Shown: piece by piece, positions 27,318-35,889 of the stretch
How positions within the stretch are numbered: the first letter of the stretch is position 1
Layout: the number at the start of each line of letters is the position of its first letter
Assembly: GCA_964446655.1 (NCBI GenBank)
Contig: CAYUPL010000001.1
Span: 1 to 64,000 of the forward strand
Direction: 5' to 3'
Origin: Desulfopila_A sp964446655
GTDB taxonomy: Bacteria > Desulfobacterota > Desulfobulbia > Desulfobulbales > Desulfocapsaceae
Length of the DNA stretch: 64,000 bases
The notes under the pieces: model-generated
The model's input: the letters and a program-made list of their open reading frames with translations, nothing else
Database searches by the model: none
What the model was told of the DNA's origin: nothing
Translations under genes and position numbers: made by a program

Positions 27318-27360
27318 GCCGGTCTTCAGGTTATATAACCGCCTGAAGGCCGGTTTTTTT
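27318..27360 (+). terminator. Intrinsic terminator after the ihfA region
   Basis: GCCGGTCTTCAGG, an 11-nt loop and CCTGAAGGCCGGT form a 12-13 bp stem with one G-U pair, followed by seven Ts. It lies 143 bp after the ihfA stop, so either the ihfA transcript has a long structured tail or a small RNA lies between. Confidence 0.85.
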
Positions 27361-27442
27361 ATGTCTGAAGCCAATATTTATCTTTCTGTTATGGTTGATC
27401 TTATCCCACCAATACTAAACAGGTTGCAACAAGGCTACCACC

Positions 27443-28417
27443 ATGCCGGCTTTCTTAAACGACATGCAATATCTTTATGAGACTATACTGCTAAGTGAAG
27501 TTAATGATTCAGGACGATTTACCCTTCGACCATTCCAACATGAGGTTCTCATTCCTGAAGACCTGGCTGCTTCCTTTGCCATATCGGGTATAATAAACCC
27601 ACCGATCCTTTTAAAAACGCCACAGGGACACTACGATGTGCTTTGCGGCAGAAAGCGCCTTCTGGCAATCGAATCACTTTTCCAGAAGAAATCCTTTTGC
27701 TGCAGACTGCTGGACAAGGATACTCCAACAGAGGAAATACTTGCCATAATCTTAGAAGACCAGTATTGCCACCGCGGTTTGAATATCATGGAACAAGCCG
27801 GCTATCTAGCTCTCTGCCATGCTCTGTTGCCGGACGGATTGTCTCAGCAAAAATTCCTCGCATCCCTGCCAAAAGGTCGGATTACCAAAGGGACACACTT
27901 CCTCCTCTCTCTCAACCAATTGATGCCGACGATACAGAGGAAAATTTATGCCGATGTTCTTTCAGAAAAAATTGCCGGTTCTCTCTGCAATTTTTCCGAA
28001 GAAGACCAGTATCTCTTGCTCAACATTATTGAACAGCTTCAGCTTGGAGGAAATAATCAAAAAAAACTTCTGGACAGACTGCTTGACCTCATCAAGAGGG
28101 ACGGCATCACACTGGCAACGCTGCTGCAGAGCTCAAAACTACAGAGCATTCTCGTAAATGATGAACTTCAGGGAGGACAGAAAAGCCGGGTTTTTCTGGA
28201 AGAGATATACAGGATGAGCCATCCCCTCTTAAGTGCTGCTGAACTTTCATTCACAGGTGTCATAGACAAGATGGCACTGCCGGGCAACTGGCATGTCATG
28301 CCCTCTCGCTCCTTCGAAACGGACGAGGTTTACCTGACCATCAAATTTGGCAGCCTGGAGGAGTTTGAAAATCAAAGGGCAGCACTGTTACAAAAAGTCA
28401 AAACGGGGCAGAAGTAA
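27443..28417 (+). CDS. ParB-like nuclease-domain protein (orphan)
   Basis: 324 residues. The N-terminal 120 residues resemble the ParB/Srx domain: a partner-binding stretch QHEVLIPEDLAASFAISGII (about residues 33-52), then NPPILLKTPQGHYDVLCGRK, where a CGRKR motif takes the place of the usual GxRR, followed by a helical region (LEDQYCHRGLNIMEQAGYLA) like ParB's HTH entry. The remainder is helical and unassigned. No parA and no parS-like sequence is adjacent, so it is not the chromosomal partition gene; it is more likely a ParB-family accessory regulator. The start codon lacks a good ribosome binding site; the in-frame ATG at 27464 is an alternative only if the frame matches, so I keep the first. 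Confidence 0.7.
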   Translation: MPAFLNDMQYLYETILLSEVNDSGRFTLRPFQHEVLIPEDLAASFAISGIINPPILLKTPQGHYDVLCGRKRLLAIESLFQKKSFCCRLLDKDTPTEEILAIILEDQYCHRGLNIMEQAGYLALCHALLPDGLSQQKFLASLPKGRITKGTHFLLSLNQLMPTIQRKIYADVLSEKIAGSLCNFSEEDQYLLLNIIEQLQLGGNNQKKLLDRLLDLIKRDGITLATLLQSSKLQSILVNDELQGGQKSRVFLEEIYRMSHPLLSAAELSFTGVIDKMALPGNWHVMPSRSFETDEVYLTIKFGSLEEFENQRAALLQKVKTGQK

Positions 28418-28451
28418 TGCTCTACCCTGAAAATATCTTTCAAGACACAGT

Positions 28452-28549
28452 GTTGGGCTTCATGCCATTCACCCCAACCTGCACCCTGGCCGGAGCGCCC
28501 AACCTGTATCGGATAAGGTTGGCGGTAAGCGCAGCGCAGCCCAACAGCG
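28452..28549. repeat. Repeat family B, copy after the ParB-like gene
   Basis: Two related blocks, GTTGGGCTTCATGCCATTCA then CCCCAACCT (28452-28480) and a second one ending GCGCAGCGCAGCCCAACAGC (28528-28547). The first is the inverse of 9125-9152, and the second is the inverse of 7648-7670. Each block is partly self-complementary, so the unit folds as a hairpin. It lies between convergent genes. Confidence 0.55.
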
Positions 28550-28619
28550 ATATGCGATTGTGATGAAGAAGTTCGGTAAGGATCAAAAACCCGTGACGTG
28601 GGTGAGGTAGGCGAAGAGA

Positions 28620-29747
28620 CTAAGGCGATCCTTCCGGATACCTGACAGATCCCTCCAGCAGAAAGTCATCTCCTAATCTGGAATATTCAACACTCGTGAC
28701 GGCAACAGCAGCATTTCGATCCGACACAAAGAGATCAGGGGTTAAAGGCTCTCCGGCACAACCGGCAAGAAGAGGTGCGAAAAAGAAATGGACCTTATCG
28801 GCCAGGCCATAATTCAAAAAAGAACTGATTACTTGACCGCCCCCCTCCACGAGAACGGATGTTATGTTTTTTTTGCCCAGCAGCTCAACAATCAGATTAA
28901 GATCGAGTCGTCCGGCTGGATCAAGTCCGGTACGAAAAACCACAGCTCCCTGCTTTTGTAAAGTCTCTTCCTTGTCCATGGGTGCTTCCGGACCGCAGAA
29001 TATCCAGGTCTCTGCTTCCGAGTGGAGATGCAACACCTTTGCTGTCGAGCTGATGGAAAGCCGGGTATCAAGAATCAGACGCAAAGGGTCACGGCCATTA
29101 CCATCGGGGAGTCTGGTCGTTAAAGAGGGATTATCGATTTCCACCGTAGCACGACCAACCAGGATGGCATCATAATAATCTCTCAGCTGATGCACCTTCC
29201 GACCGGACTCCGGCCCGGTGATCCAACCGCTTTTTCCCTGGCGATAATTCAATCTGCCGTCAAGACTCAATCCGGCTTTCAGGACCAGTAAAGGCTTACC
29301 GGTGGTGATGAATTTAATAAACGGTTCATTGATACTGCGGCACTCCTGTTCCAGCACTCCGGCCGTCACTTCAATAGAATGGTCCTGCAGGTATTGCCTG
29401 CCGCCGCCATTAACCAGCGGATTAGGATCAAGCATTCCAATAACAACTCTCGTGATACCGCTTTTTGCCACGGCATGGCTGCATGGCGGTGTTTTTCCTG
29501 TATGATTACAAGGCTCAAGCGTCACATACATAGTGGCGCCGACAGCCTGGTCTTTCGCTCTATTCAGGGCATGAATTTCCGCGTGGGGCGTTCCGGCCTT
29601 TTGATGATATCCGGCAGCGACAACAATGTCATCCTTGACTATCAGGGCGCCGACACAAGGGTTAGGCGACGTGCGGCCCATGGCGCGTCTGGCCTGGTCC
29701 AAGGCGAGCCGCATGAAATATTCATCCTTCTCTGTTGAAATCATCAT
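28620..29747 (-). CDS. ribD: Riboflavin biosynthesis deaminase/reductase
   Basis: Bifunctional enzyme of the second and third steps of riboflavin synthesis. 375 residues. Deaminase domain (1-150): the zinc ligands lie in GTPHAEIHAL (about residue 50) and EPCNHTGKTPPCSHA (about 77-91). Reductase domain (150-370): KAGLSLDGRLNYRQGKSGWI and VEGGGQVISSFL bind substrate and NADPH. The frame begins with two ATGs (29747 and 29744) and overlaps the end of nrdR by about 25 bases. I retain the first because DEYFMRLAL aligns with E. coli RibD. No other rib genes and no FMN riboswitch are in the window. Confidence 0.95.
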   Translation of the reverse strand: MMISTEKDEYFMRLALDQARRAMGRTSPNPCVGALIVKDDIVVAAGYHQKAGTPHAEIHALNRAKDQAVGATMYVTLEPCNHTGKTPPCSHAVAKSGITRVVIGMLDPNPLVNGGGRQYLQDHSIEVTAGVLEQECRSINEPFIKFITTGKPLLVLKAGLSLDGRLNYRQGKSGWITGPESGRKVHQLRDYYDAILVGRATVEIDNPSLTTRLPDGNGRDPLRLILDTRLSISSTAKVLHLHSEAETWIFCGPEAPMDKEETLQKQGAVVFRTGLDPAGRLDLNLIVELLGKKNITSVLVEGGGQVISSFLNYGLADKVHFFFAPLLAGCAGEPLTPDLFVSDRNAAVAVTSVEYSRLGDDFLLEGSVRYPEGSP

Positions 29748-30225
29748 AATCCCTGGAGGTGGTTATGGTGTCTCGTCCATCAAGAAGTGTTTTCAACTCT
29801 GCCATAAATTCGTTGACGTCCTTGAATTGCCGATAGACTGAAGCGAACCGGACGTACGCTACCTCATCGAGAGCAGGAAGATCCTCCATGACCCATTCTC
29901 CAATCACCTTGGAAAGCACCTCCTTGGCGCCGAGATCCTGTAGTTTTCTTTCGATATTGTCTACAAACTCATCTATTTTATCGCGACTCACCGGTCTTTT
30001 CTCACATGCTTTTTCAAGTCCGATGACCATCTTCTGTCTGTCCCACCCTTCCCTGCGACCATCCTTTTTAACGAGCATCGGCATCATCACTTCGAGCCGT
30101 TCATAGGTGGTAAATCTCTGATTACAGGAGAGACAGGACCGTCTCCTTCTGGTTATGGTGCTTTCTTTGTTGAGACGCGAATCTGTAACCTTATTATCAA
30201 GGTTTCCACAGTAAGGGCATTTCAT
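29722..30225 (-). CDS. nrdR: Transcriptional repressor NrdR
   Basis: ATP/dATP-sensing repressor of ribonucleotide reductase genes. 167 residues, slightly longer than the usual 150-160. N-terminal zinc ribbon: CPYCGN (residue 3) and CLSCNQRF (about 31), with RRRRSC between. ATP-cone domain from about residue 49 (VKKDGRREGWDRQKMVIGLE). It lies between glyA and ribD, the order common in deltaproteobacteria, and overlaps ribD. Confidence 0.95.
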   Translation of the reverse strand: MKCPYCGNLDNKVTDSRLNKESTITRRRRSCLSCNQRFTTYERLEVMMPMLVKKDGRREGWDRQKMVIGLEKACEKRPVSRDKIDEFVDNIERKLQDLGAKEVLSKVIGEWVMEDLPALDEVAYVRFASVYRQFKDVNEFMAELKTLLDGRDTITTSRDYDDFNREG

Positions 30226-30371
30226 ACAACCTCCAATGGTTGATTTTTTATTGCCTCAGCAGGTATCACATAAGTAGATAAATAAGAGTAGAAAAGAAGG
30301 ATAGAGAAATAAGCAGATCTCCAGGCCAACCCAGGAGAATCGTCGCATACATACGCCATGCTGTGTTCAGG

Positions 30372-31625
30372 TTACTCGACCACCTCGTTTACAATGGCGG
30401 ACAAAGGGAACTTGCGGCAAAGCTGTATAATCTCCTGACGAACTGAATCCATGGTTTTCTGGTCTCTTTTGGTAATTACCCTGTCAATATAAAGGGCGAT
30501 ACGCTCCATCTCCTCGCCGCGCAACCCTCTGGTAGTCACAAGCGGCGTTCCAATGCGTATTCCGCTGGTTACAAACCTGGACTTTGTGTCAAAGGGAATG
30601 GCATTCTTGTTCACCGTAATACCGGACATTCCGAGTATCTCTTCGGCTTCTTTACCGGTAATATCCTTATTGGTAAGGTCCATGAGTATGAGGTGGTTAT
30701 CTGTCCCACCGGAGACAAGTCGGTACCCTTTACGCACAAGACTCTCTGCTAAGATTCGTGCATTTTGGACAACATGCTGCTGGTCTTCCAGAAAAGGGGT
30801 ACCCATGGCTTCCTTGAAACTGACGGCTTTGGCGGCAATGGTATGCATAAGCGGTCCTCCCTGGATACCGGGGAAAATATTGCTGTTCAAAACCTTAGCC
30901 CATTTCTCTTTTGCCAGAATCAGGCCGCCTCGGGGTCCTCGTAAGGTTTTATGGGTCGTTGAGGTTACAAAATCAGCATAGGGAACGGGTGAAGGATGAA
31001 CACCGCCGGCAACCAGACCGGCAATATGAGCCATATCAACCATAAACAGGGCACCAATGGAGTCGGCGATTTTTCGAAATCCGGCAAAATCGAGCAGCCT
31101 GGGATAGGAACTTGCGCCCGCAATAATCATTTTTGGTCTGTTTTCAAACGCGATCCTTTCAACTTCCGCCATATCGATCTGTTCGGTATCTTTCCGCACT
31201 CCATAAGAGATAAAATTATAGAGCTGCCCGGAAAAGCTGACATTACTGCCATGCGTCAGGTGACCGCCATGGGCCAGGTCCATGCCGAGTACTTTATCGC
31301 CCGGCTGCAAGGTTGCAAAATAGACTCCCATATTGGCCTGGGAACCGGAATGCGCCTGAACATTGGCATACTCCGCCCCAAATACCTTTCGTGCCCTTTC
31401 TATGGCAAGGTTCTCTATAACATCTGCATGCAGGCACCCGCCGTAATATCTTTTGCCTGGGTATCCTTCAGCATATTTATTTGTAAAAACAGATCCCTGT
31501 GCCTCGAGCACCGCTTGAGAGGCTACATTTTCCGAGGCTATCAGTTCAATCTGACAATTCTGTCTTGCATATTCCGCCTGAATACCTCGGAAAACTTCCG
31601 GATCGGTTTCACGTAAATTTTTCAT
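30372..31625 (-). CDS. glyA: Serine hydroxymethyltransferase
   Basis: PLP enzyme interconverting serine and glycine with tetrahydrofolate, the main source of one-carbon units. 417 residues. Seen: N-terminal LIASENVASQAVLEAQGS, YYGGCLHADVIENLAIERA, and the PLP lysine in TSTTHKTLRGPRGGLI (about residues 223-238). A terminator (31664-31702) separates it from rpiB, so it has its own start signal, yet it stays in the conserved gene order rpiB-glyA-nrdR-ribD. Confidence 0.96.
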   Translation of the reverse strand: MKNLRETDPEVFRGIQAEYARQNCQIELIASENVASQAVLEAQGSVFTNKYAEGYPGKRYYGGCLHADVIENLAIERARKVFGAEYANVQAHSGSQANMGVYFATLQPGDKVLGMDLAHGGHLTHGSNVSFSGQLYNFISYGVRKDTEQIDMAEVERIAFENRPKMIIAGASSYPRLLDFAGFRKIADSIGALFMVDMAHIAGLVAGGVHPSPVPYADFVTSTTHKTLRGPRGGLILAKEKWAKVLNSNIFPGIQGGPLMHTIAAKAVSFKEAMGTPFLEDQQHVVQNARILAESLVRKGYRLVSGGTDNHLILMDLTNKDITGKEAEEILGMSGITVNKNAIPFDTKSRFVTSGIRIGTPLVTTRGLRGEEMERIALYIDRVITKRDQKTMDSVRQEIIQLCRKFPLSAIVNEVVE

Positions 31626-31663
31626 CAGACTCTACCATTTTTTTGAGATTTGCATGATAAAAC

Positions 31664-31702
31664 AAAAGGCTGGTATTTCCTCAAGGAACATACCAGCCTT
31701 TT
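31664..31702 (-). terminator. Terminator after rpiB
   Basis: On the minus strand AAAAGGCTGGTATGTTCC, loop TTGA, GGAAATACCAGCCTTTTGTT: a 17-pair stem with one bulge and a T-rich tail (CCTTTTGTTTTATC). It closes the long fatty-acid operon before glyA. Confidence 0.85.
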
Positions 31703-31724
31703 CCATTCCATTCTGCTGCCAATA

Positions 31725-32153
31725 TTAATCACTGAACTGACTCACCCGCTGTTGATGGCGTCCACCGGCAAAATCGGTTGTCAACCAGGTTTTTACTATC
31801 TCTTCCGCGACACCCGGCCCAACAACTCGAGCTCCAAGGCATAAGAGATTGGCATTATTATGTTCTCTGCTTAAGCGAGCAGTGTAGCCGTCATGACAAA
31901 GGGCAGCCCGAATCCGACGATCACGGTTTGCGGCAATGGACATACCTATACCAGTTCCACAGATAAGAATGCCGACGTCGCAACTCTTGGCGATGATTTT
32001 TTGGCTGACAGCTTCGGCATAGGGTGGATAATCCACCGAATCGGCCGAATGGCATCCCATGTCTTCAACACCATGTCCCCAATGCTGCAGCCGTTCAACA
32101 AGCATCTGTTTAAGTTCAAATCCGCCGTGGTCCGAAGCAATGACAATCTTCAT
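31725..32153 (-). CDS. rpiB: Ribose-5-phosphate isomerase B
   Basis: Interconverts ribose 5-phosphate and ribulose 5-phosphate. 142 residues. Seen: KIVIASDHGGFELKQML at the N-terminus, CGTGIGMSIAANR with the catalytic cysteine (about residue 66) and the HNNANLLCLGARVVG block. It follows fabF by 20 bp and ends the fatty-acid operon. RpiB rather than RpiA, as in many anaerobes. Confidence 0.95.
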   Translation of the reverse strand: MKIVIASDHGGFELKQMLVERLQHWGHGVEDMGCHSADSVDYPPYAEAVSQKIIAKSCDVGILICGTGIGMSIAANRDRRIRAALCHDGYTARLSREHNNANLLCLGARVVGPGVAEEIVKTWLTTDFAGGRHQQRVSQFSD

Positions 32154-32173
32154 CTTTTCCCCAGATTTACATG

Positions 32174-33415
32174 TTAGCCGTCATAGCGCTGTAATATAAC
32201 AACCCCGTTAGTACCACCGAAACCAAAGGAATTTGAAAGAGCATTCCTGATTTCCATTTTTCTAGCTGTATTCGGAATATAATCAAGATCACACTCAGGA
32301 CTCGCCTCAACCAGATTTATGGTGGGTGGAGCAAGCTGTTCCTTGATACTCAGCGCAGTAAAAATTGTTTCGATGCCGCCGGCAGCACCCAGCATATGAC
32401 CGGTCATGGATTTGGTCGAACTGATGGCCAATTTAGAGGCATATTCTCCGAAGACGGTTTTTATTGCTAAGGTTTCACACCGATCATTCAACGGAGTAGA
32501 GGTCCCATGGGCATTGATATAATCGATCTGATCGAGCGACAAACCGGAATTTTCCAGCGCCATACGCATGCACTGCACCGCTCCGGCGCCATCCTCGGGA
32601 GGGGCGGCGACATGGTAGGCGTCGCTGCTCAAGCCATACCCGACAATTTCAGCATAAATAGACGCACCTCGCGCGCGAGCAGAATCAAGTTCCTCCAGAA
32701 TCAACATGCCGGCCCCTTCAGACATGACAAAACCGTCACGATCTTTATCAAAGGGTCTGGAGGCAAGAGTCGGCTCATCATTTCTAGTGGACAGGGCCTT
32801 CATCGAACTAAAACCGGCAATACCGATGGAGCAGATAACCGCTTCGGTGCCTCCGCAGATGATCATGTCGCAACCACCATTCCGGATATATTGAAAAGCT
32901 TCTCCCACGGCATGCGTCCCTGCGGCACAGGCCGTAGTCAGGGCGAGATTAGGACCTTTGGTGCCAAAATGCATGGAAATCTGGCCGGAAGGCATATTGG
33001 GAATAACCATGGGGATAAAGAATGGTGTTACCCTTTTGGGCCCCTTCTCAAACAGGATTCTGTGGTATTTTTCAATGGTAGGTAATCCACCCATGCCACA
33101 ACCTGTTATGACGCCGACCCTGTTACAATTGTCTTCAGTGACAGTGAAGCCACTGTCCTGCATAGCCTCTATGGCTGCAGCAAGACCATACTGAACAAAG
33201 AGGTCGAGATGTTTTGCCGTCTTTTTATCAAGAAACTGCTCAACCTCAAAATCAGTAATTTCACCGGCTATCTTGACCTGGGAGTCACTGGTATCAAACC
33301 GGGTGATGGCTTTTATCCCGCTGACACCGTCACAAATGTTTTTCCAGGATCTCTTAACACCTACACCAAGTGGAGTTACCAAACCAACTCCAGTCACCAC
33401 AACTCTGCGACTCAC
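32174..33415 (-). CDS. fabF: 3-oxoacyl-ACP synthase II
   Basis: Chain-elongating condensing enzyme of type II fatty acid synthesis. 413 residues from a GTG start with AAGGAG eight bases upstream; this gives VSRRVVVTGVGLVTPLG, the family's usual N-terminus, and discards a 21-codon upstream extension. Catalytic triad intact: cysteine in TTACAAGTHAVGEA, histidines in INAHGTSTPLND and KSMTGHMLGAAGG. Directly after acpP, as in most bacteria. It is the housekeeping counterpart of the three specialised ketosynthases at 56.7-63 kb. Confidence 0.95.
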   Translation of the reverse strand: MSRRVVVTGVGLVTPLGVGVKRSWKNICDGVSGIKAITRFDTSDSQVKIAGEITDFEVEQFLDKKTAKHLDLFVQYGLAAAIEAMQDSGFTVTEDNCNRVGVITGCGMGGLPTIEKYHRILFEKGPKRVTPFFIPMVIPNMPSGQISMHFGTKGPNLALTTACAAGTHAVGEAFQYIRNGGCDMIICGGTEAVICSIGIAGFSSMKALSTRNDEPTLASRPFDKDRDGFVMSEGAGMLILEELDSARARGASIYAEIVGYGLSSDAYHVAAPPEDGAGAVQCMRMALENSGLSLDQIDYINAHGTSTPLNDRCETLAIKTVFGEYASKLAISSTKSMTGHMLGAAGGIETIFTALSIKEQLAPPTINLVEASPECDLDYIPNTARKMEIRNALSNSFGFGGTNGVVILQRYDG

Positions 33416-33495
33416 GATTATAGCTCCTTTTAGCAAAACAGTGGAGATAGACGGTGTAATTGTACTGCCTATCCCCATAAAAAAAGAAATATTTG

Positions 33496-33729
33496 CTATT
33501 TTTTCAGGTTGTTGACATAATCAATAGCATCCTGAACGGTAGCAATTTTCTCCGCTTCCTCATCTGGAATCTCGATATCAAAACCTTCTTCCATCGCCAT
33601 TATGAGCTCAACGAGATCGAGGGAGTCGGCACCAAGGTCGTCGACGAATGAAGCATTTGGAACTACTTTCTCTTTTTCTACACTTAACTGTTCTACAATG
33701 ATATCGATCATCTCTTGATCTATAGCCAT
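33496..33729 (-). CDS. acpP: Acyl carrier protein (housekeeping)
   Basis: Carries growing acyl chains on a phosphopantetheine arm. 77 residues; ATG 33729 is chosen because AGGAG stands before it and the upstream extension is unlike any ACP. The phosphopantetheine serine is S36 in LGADSLDLVELIMAMEE. Acidic and helical as expected. It lies between fabG and fabF and is much more canonical than the three ACPs of the polyene-like cluster. Confidence 0.96.
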   Translation of the reverse strand: MAIDQEMIDIIVEQLSVEKEKVVPNASFVDDLGADSLDLVELIMAMEEGFDIEIPDEEAEKIATVQDAIDYVNNLKK

Positions 33730-33939
33730 TTTCAATCTCCTAACTGTTGAAATAATCGGCAGGATATCCGGCGTACCGTATTCCGCCACTTTTTATCAGA
33801 AAAACCACGATTAGTTTTCAAAACACACTAGAGTAATACATATACTTTAACTATGGCAAGATAAATTACCACGGCGTCGAGCATAGACGCCGGCGTCACC
33901 CTTTTCCGCTTCTATTTTACAAAGTCGGAAGAGGGAGCA

Positions 33940-34683
33940 TCACATATAGAGCCCACCATTGACGTGTATGGTCTGCCCGGTAACATACCGGGCATCATCA
34001 CCGGCCAGAAAGGCTACGGCAGCAGCGATATCTTCGACCGTACCCAGGTCTCCCATGGGAATTTCACTCTGTACCTTTTCCTTGACCTCTTCTCCCAGCC
34101 CTTCCGTCATATCGGTCTGGATATACCCGGGAGCAACACAGTTAACGGTTATGCCACGGGTAGCGTACTCACGGGCCAGCGATTTGGCCAGCCCGACAAG
34201 CCCTGCTTTTGCTGCGGCATAATTGGATTGACCACCGTTTCCACTGAACCCGACCACGGAAGTGATATTGATAATCCTCCCCCACCGCTTTTTCATCATA
34301 ATCCGTGATGCCGCCTTGGAACAGAGAAAGGCGCCCTTCAGGTTTGTTCCTAAAACATCATCCCAGTCAGACTCCTTCATCCTGGCGATGAGACCATCAC
34401 GGGTGATACCGGCATTGTTTACAAGGATATCAAGAGAGCCTTCCTCTGTGATGATCTGCTTGATGCACTCCTGCACCTTTATAGAGTCTGCAATGTCAAA
34501 ACCGATAACTTCAGCGACACCACCGTTCTTTTCGATCATGGCTTTGGTTTGCATGGCTGCCTCCGGCCGCCTGACATAGTTTATATATACCTTGGCACCC
34601 AGTTGGGCCAGACGTAAACAAACCGCTCTGCCAATTCCTCTGCTGCCGCCGGTAACCAATGCTGTTTTTCCTGTAAGACTCAT
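33940..34683 (-). CDS. fabG: 3-oxoacyl-ACP reductase
   Basis: NADPH-dependent reductase of the second step of the elongation cycle. 247 residues. Seen: ALVTGGSRGIGRAVCLRLA cofactor loop, LVNNAGITRDGL, the catalytic serine in ITSVVGFSGNGGQ and YAAAKAGLVGLAK with tyrosine and lysine. Its ATG overlaps the etfA stop by four bases (ATGA). It is the only ketoreductase in the window, so the polyene-like cluster may borrow it or have its own beyond the right edge. Confidence 0.95.
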   Translation of the reverse strand: MSLTGKTALVTGGSRGIGRAVCLRLAQLGAKVYINYVRRPEAAMQTKAMIEKNGGVAEVIGFDIADSIKVQECIKQIITEEGSLDILVNNAGITRDGLIARMKESDWDDVLGTNLKGAFLCSKAASRIMMKKRWGRIINITSVVGFSGNGGQSNYAAAKAGLVGLAKSLAREYATRGITVNCVAPGYIQTDMTEGLGEEVKEKVQSEIPMGDLGTVEDIAAAVAFLAGDDARYVTGQTIHVNGGLYM

Positions 34684-35873
34684 ACGTTCCGCTGCTCCTC
34701 TATTTTGTTGATGAGCTTAGGTATAATTTCATATAAATCACCCACAATACCGTAGTCGGCGACATCAAAAATCGGAGCGTTTTTATCGCGGTTAATAGCC
34801 ACAATCGCATCCGCCGACTGCATACCGGCAACGTGTTGAACCGCTCCTGAAATACCGCAAGCGACATAAAGCTTCGGCGCCACGGTTTTTCCGGTCTGTC
34901 CAACCTGATGGGGATAGGGAATCCATCCGGCATCAACAACAGCCCGGGAAGCCGCCACATCGGCACTTAAGGTCTCCGCCAGTTTTCGAATCAGTTCGAA
35001 TCCTTTTTCACTCTCGAGACCACGGCCACCGGATATTAAGATGTCGGATTCCTGGATATTGACGTTTCCCTGGGATGCAACGACGGATTCGACAAAGGTG
35101 ATCCGGCTGGTCAGTTCTTCCGGTTGCGGGATGATTTCGACTACTTCACCGTCTCGCTCCTCATCGAACGCCAAAGCCTTCATGACCCTGGAGCGTACGG
35201 TGGCCATCTGCGGTCGTGATCTGGGGCATTCGATGGTAGCCATGATATTTCCGCCGAAAGCAGGCCTGGTCTGCAGCAATGCTCCATCCTGTTTTCGTAT
35301 CTCGAGATGAGTACAATCCGCGGTCAACCCGGCATCAAGGCTGGTCGCCACCCCAGGGATAAATGACCGGCCAATGGCTGTCGCTCCAGCCAGTACAATT
35401 TCAGGACGGTGCTCACGTATCAGCCGGGTAACAATCTTCTCATACCGGTCTTCGGTAAAATGCTCATAGTCGGGATGATCAACCATATAAACAGTATCAG
35501 CGCCATAACCGACCAGCTGTTCTGCTGTATTTTTCAGGTCGTATCCGATCAGAACGGCACCAAGTTTAACCCCTCGCTTGTCGGCCAGCTTTCGCCCTAT
35601 ACCGAGAAGCTCCAGGGAAACAGCAGCAAGGGTGGATTTGCGAAACTCACAATAAACCCAGACACCGGACCAACTTTCCAGATCCGTTTTAGGTCGTGCA
35701 TCTTCAATATCAAGGGTCAAAGCCTGTGGCTCACATACCTCGACGCAGGCTCCGCACAAGGTGCAGTTTTCGCCAACAACCGCGACACCGTCAACAACTT
35801 CAATGGCTCCAAAAGCACACTGATCTTCGCAAATACCACAACCTATACAAAGTTCTTTCGTAATTTTTAACAT
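34680..35873 (-). CDS. etfA: Electron transfer flavoprotein alpha subunit with N-terminal ferredoxin domain
   Basis: FAD-binding subunit of the electron carrier that links acyl-CoA dehydrogenases to other redox pools. 397 residues, about 70 more than plain EtfA. The extra N-terminus (residues 1-60) has two four-cysteine [4Fe-4S] sites, CIGCGICEDQC and CTLCGACVEVC, as in EtfA proteins of several anaerobes, some of them electron-bifurcating. The C-terminal FAD domain is clear: SGGRGLESEKGFELIRKLAE, GWIPYPHQVGQTGKTV and YVACGISGAVQHVAGM. It sits between etfB and fabG in a fatty-acid operon. Confidence 0.93.
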   Translation of the reverse strand: MLKITKELCIGCGICEDQCAFGAIEVVDGVAVVGENCTLCGACVEVCEPQALTLDIEDARPKTDLESWSGVWVYCEFRKSTLAAVSLELLGIGRKLADKRGVKLGAVLIGYDLKNTAEQLVGYGADTVYMVDHPDYEHFTEDRYEKIVTRLIREHRPEIVLAGATAIGRSFIPGVATSLDAGLTADCTHLEIRKQDGALLQTRPAFGGNIMATIECPRSRPQMATVRSRVMKALAFDEERDGEVVEIIPQPEELTSRITFVESVVASQGNVNIQESDILISGGRGLESEKGFELIRKLAETLSADVAASRAVVDAGWIPYPHQVGQTGKTVAPKLYVACGISGAVQHVAGMQSADAIVAINRDKNAPIFDVADYGIVGDLYEIIPKLINKIEEQRNV

Positions 35874-35889
35874 GCGCTCTCTACAGGGT

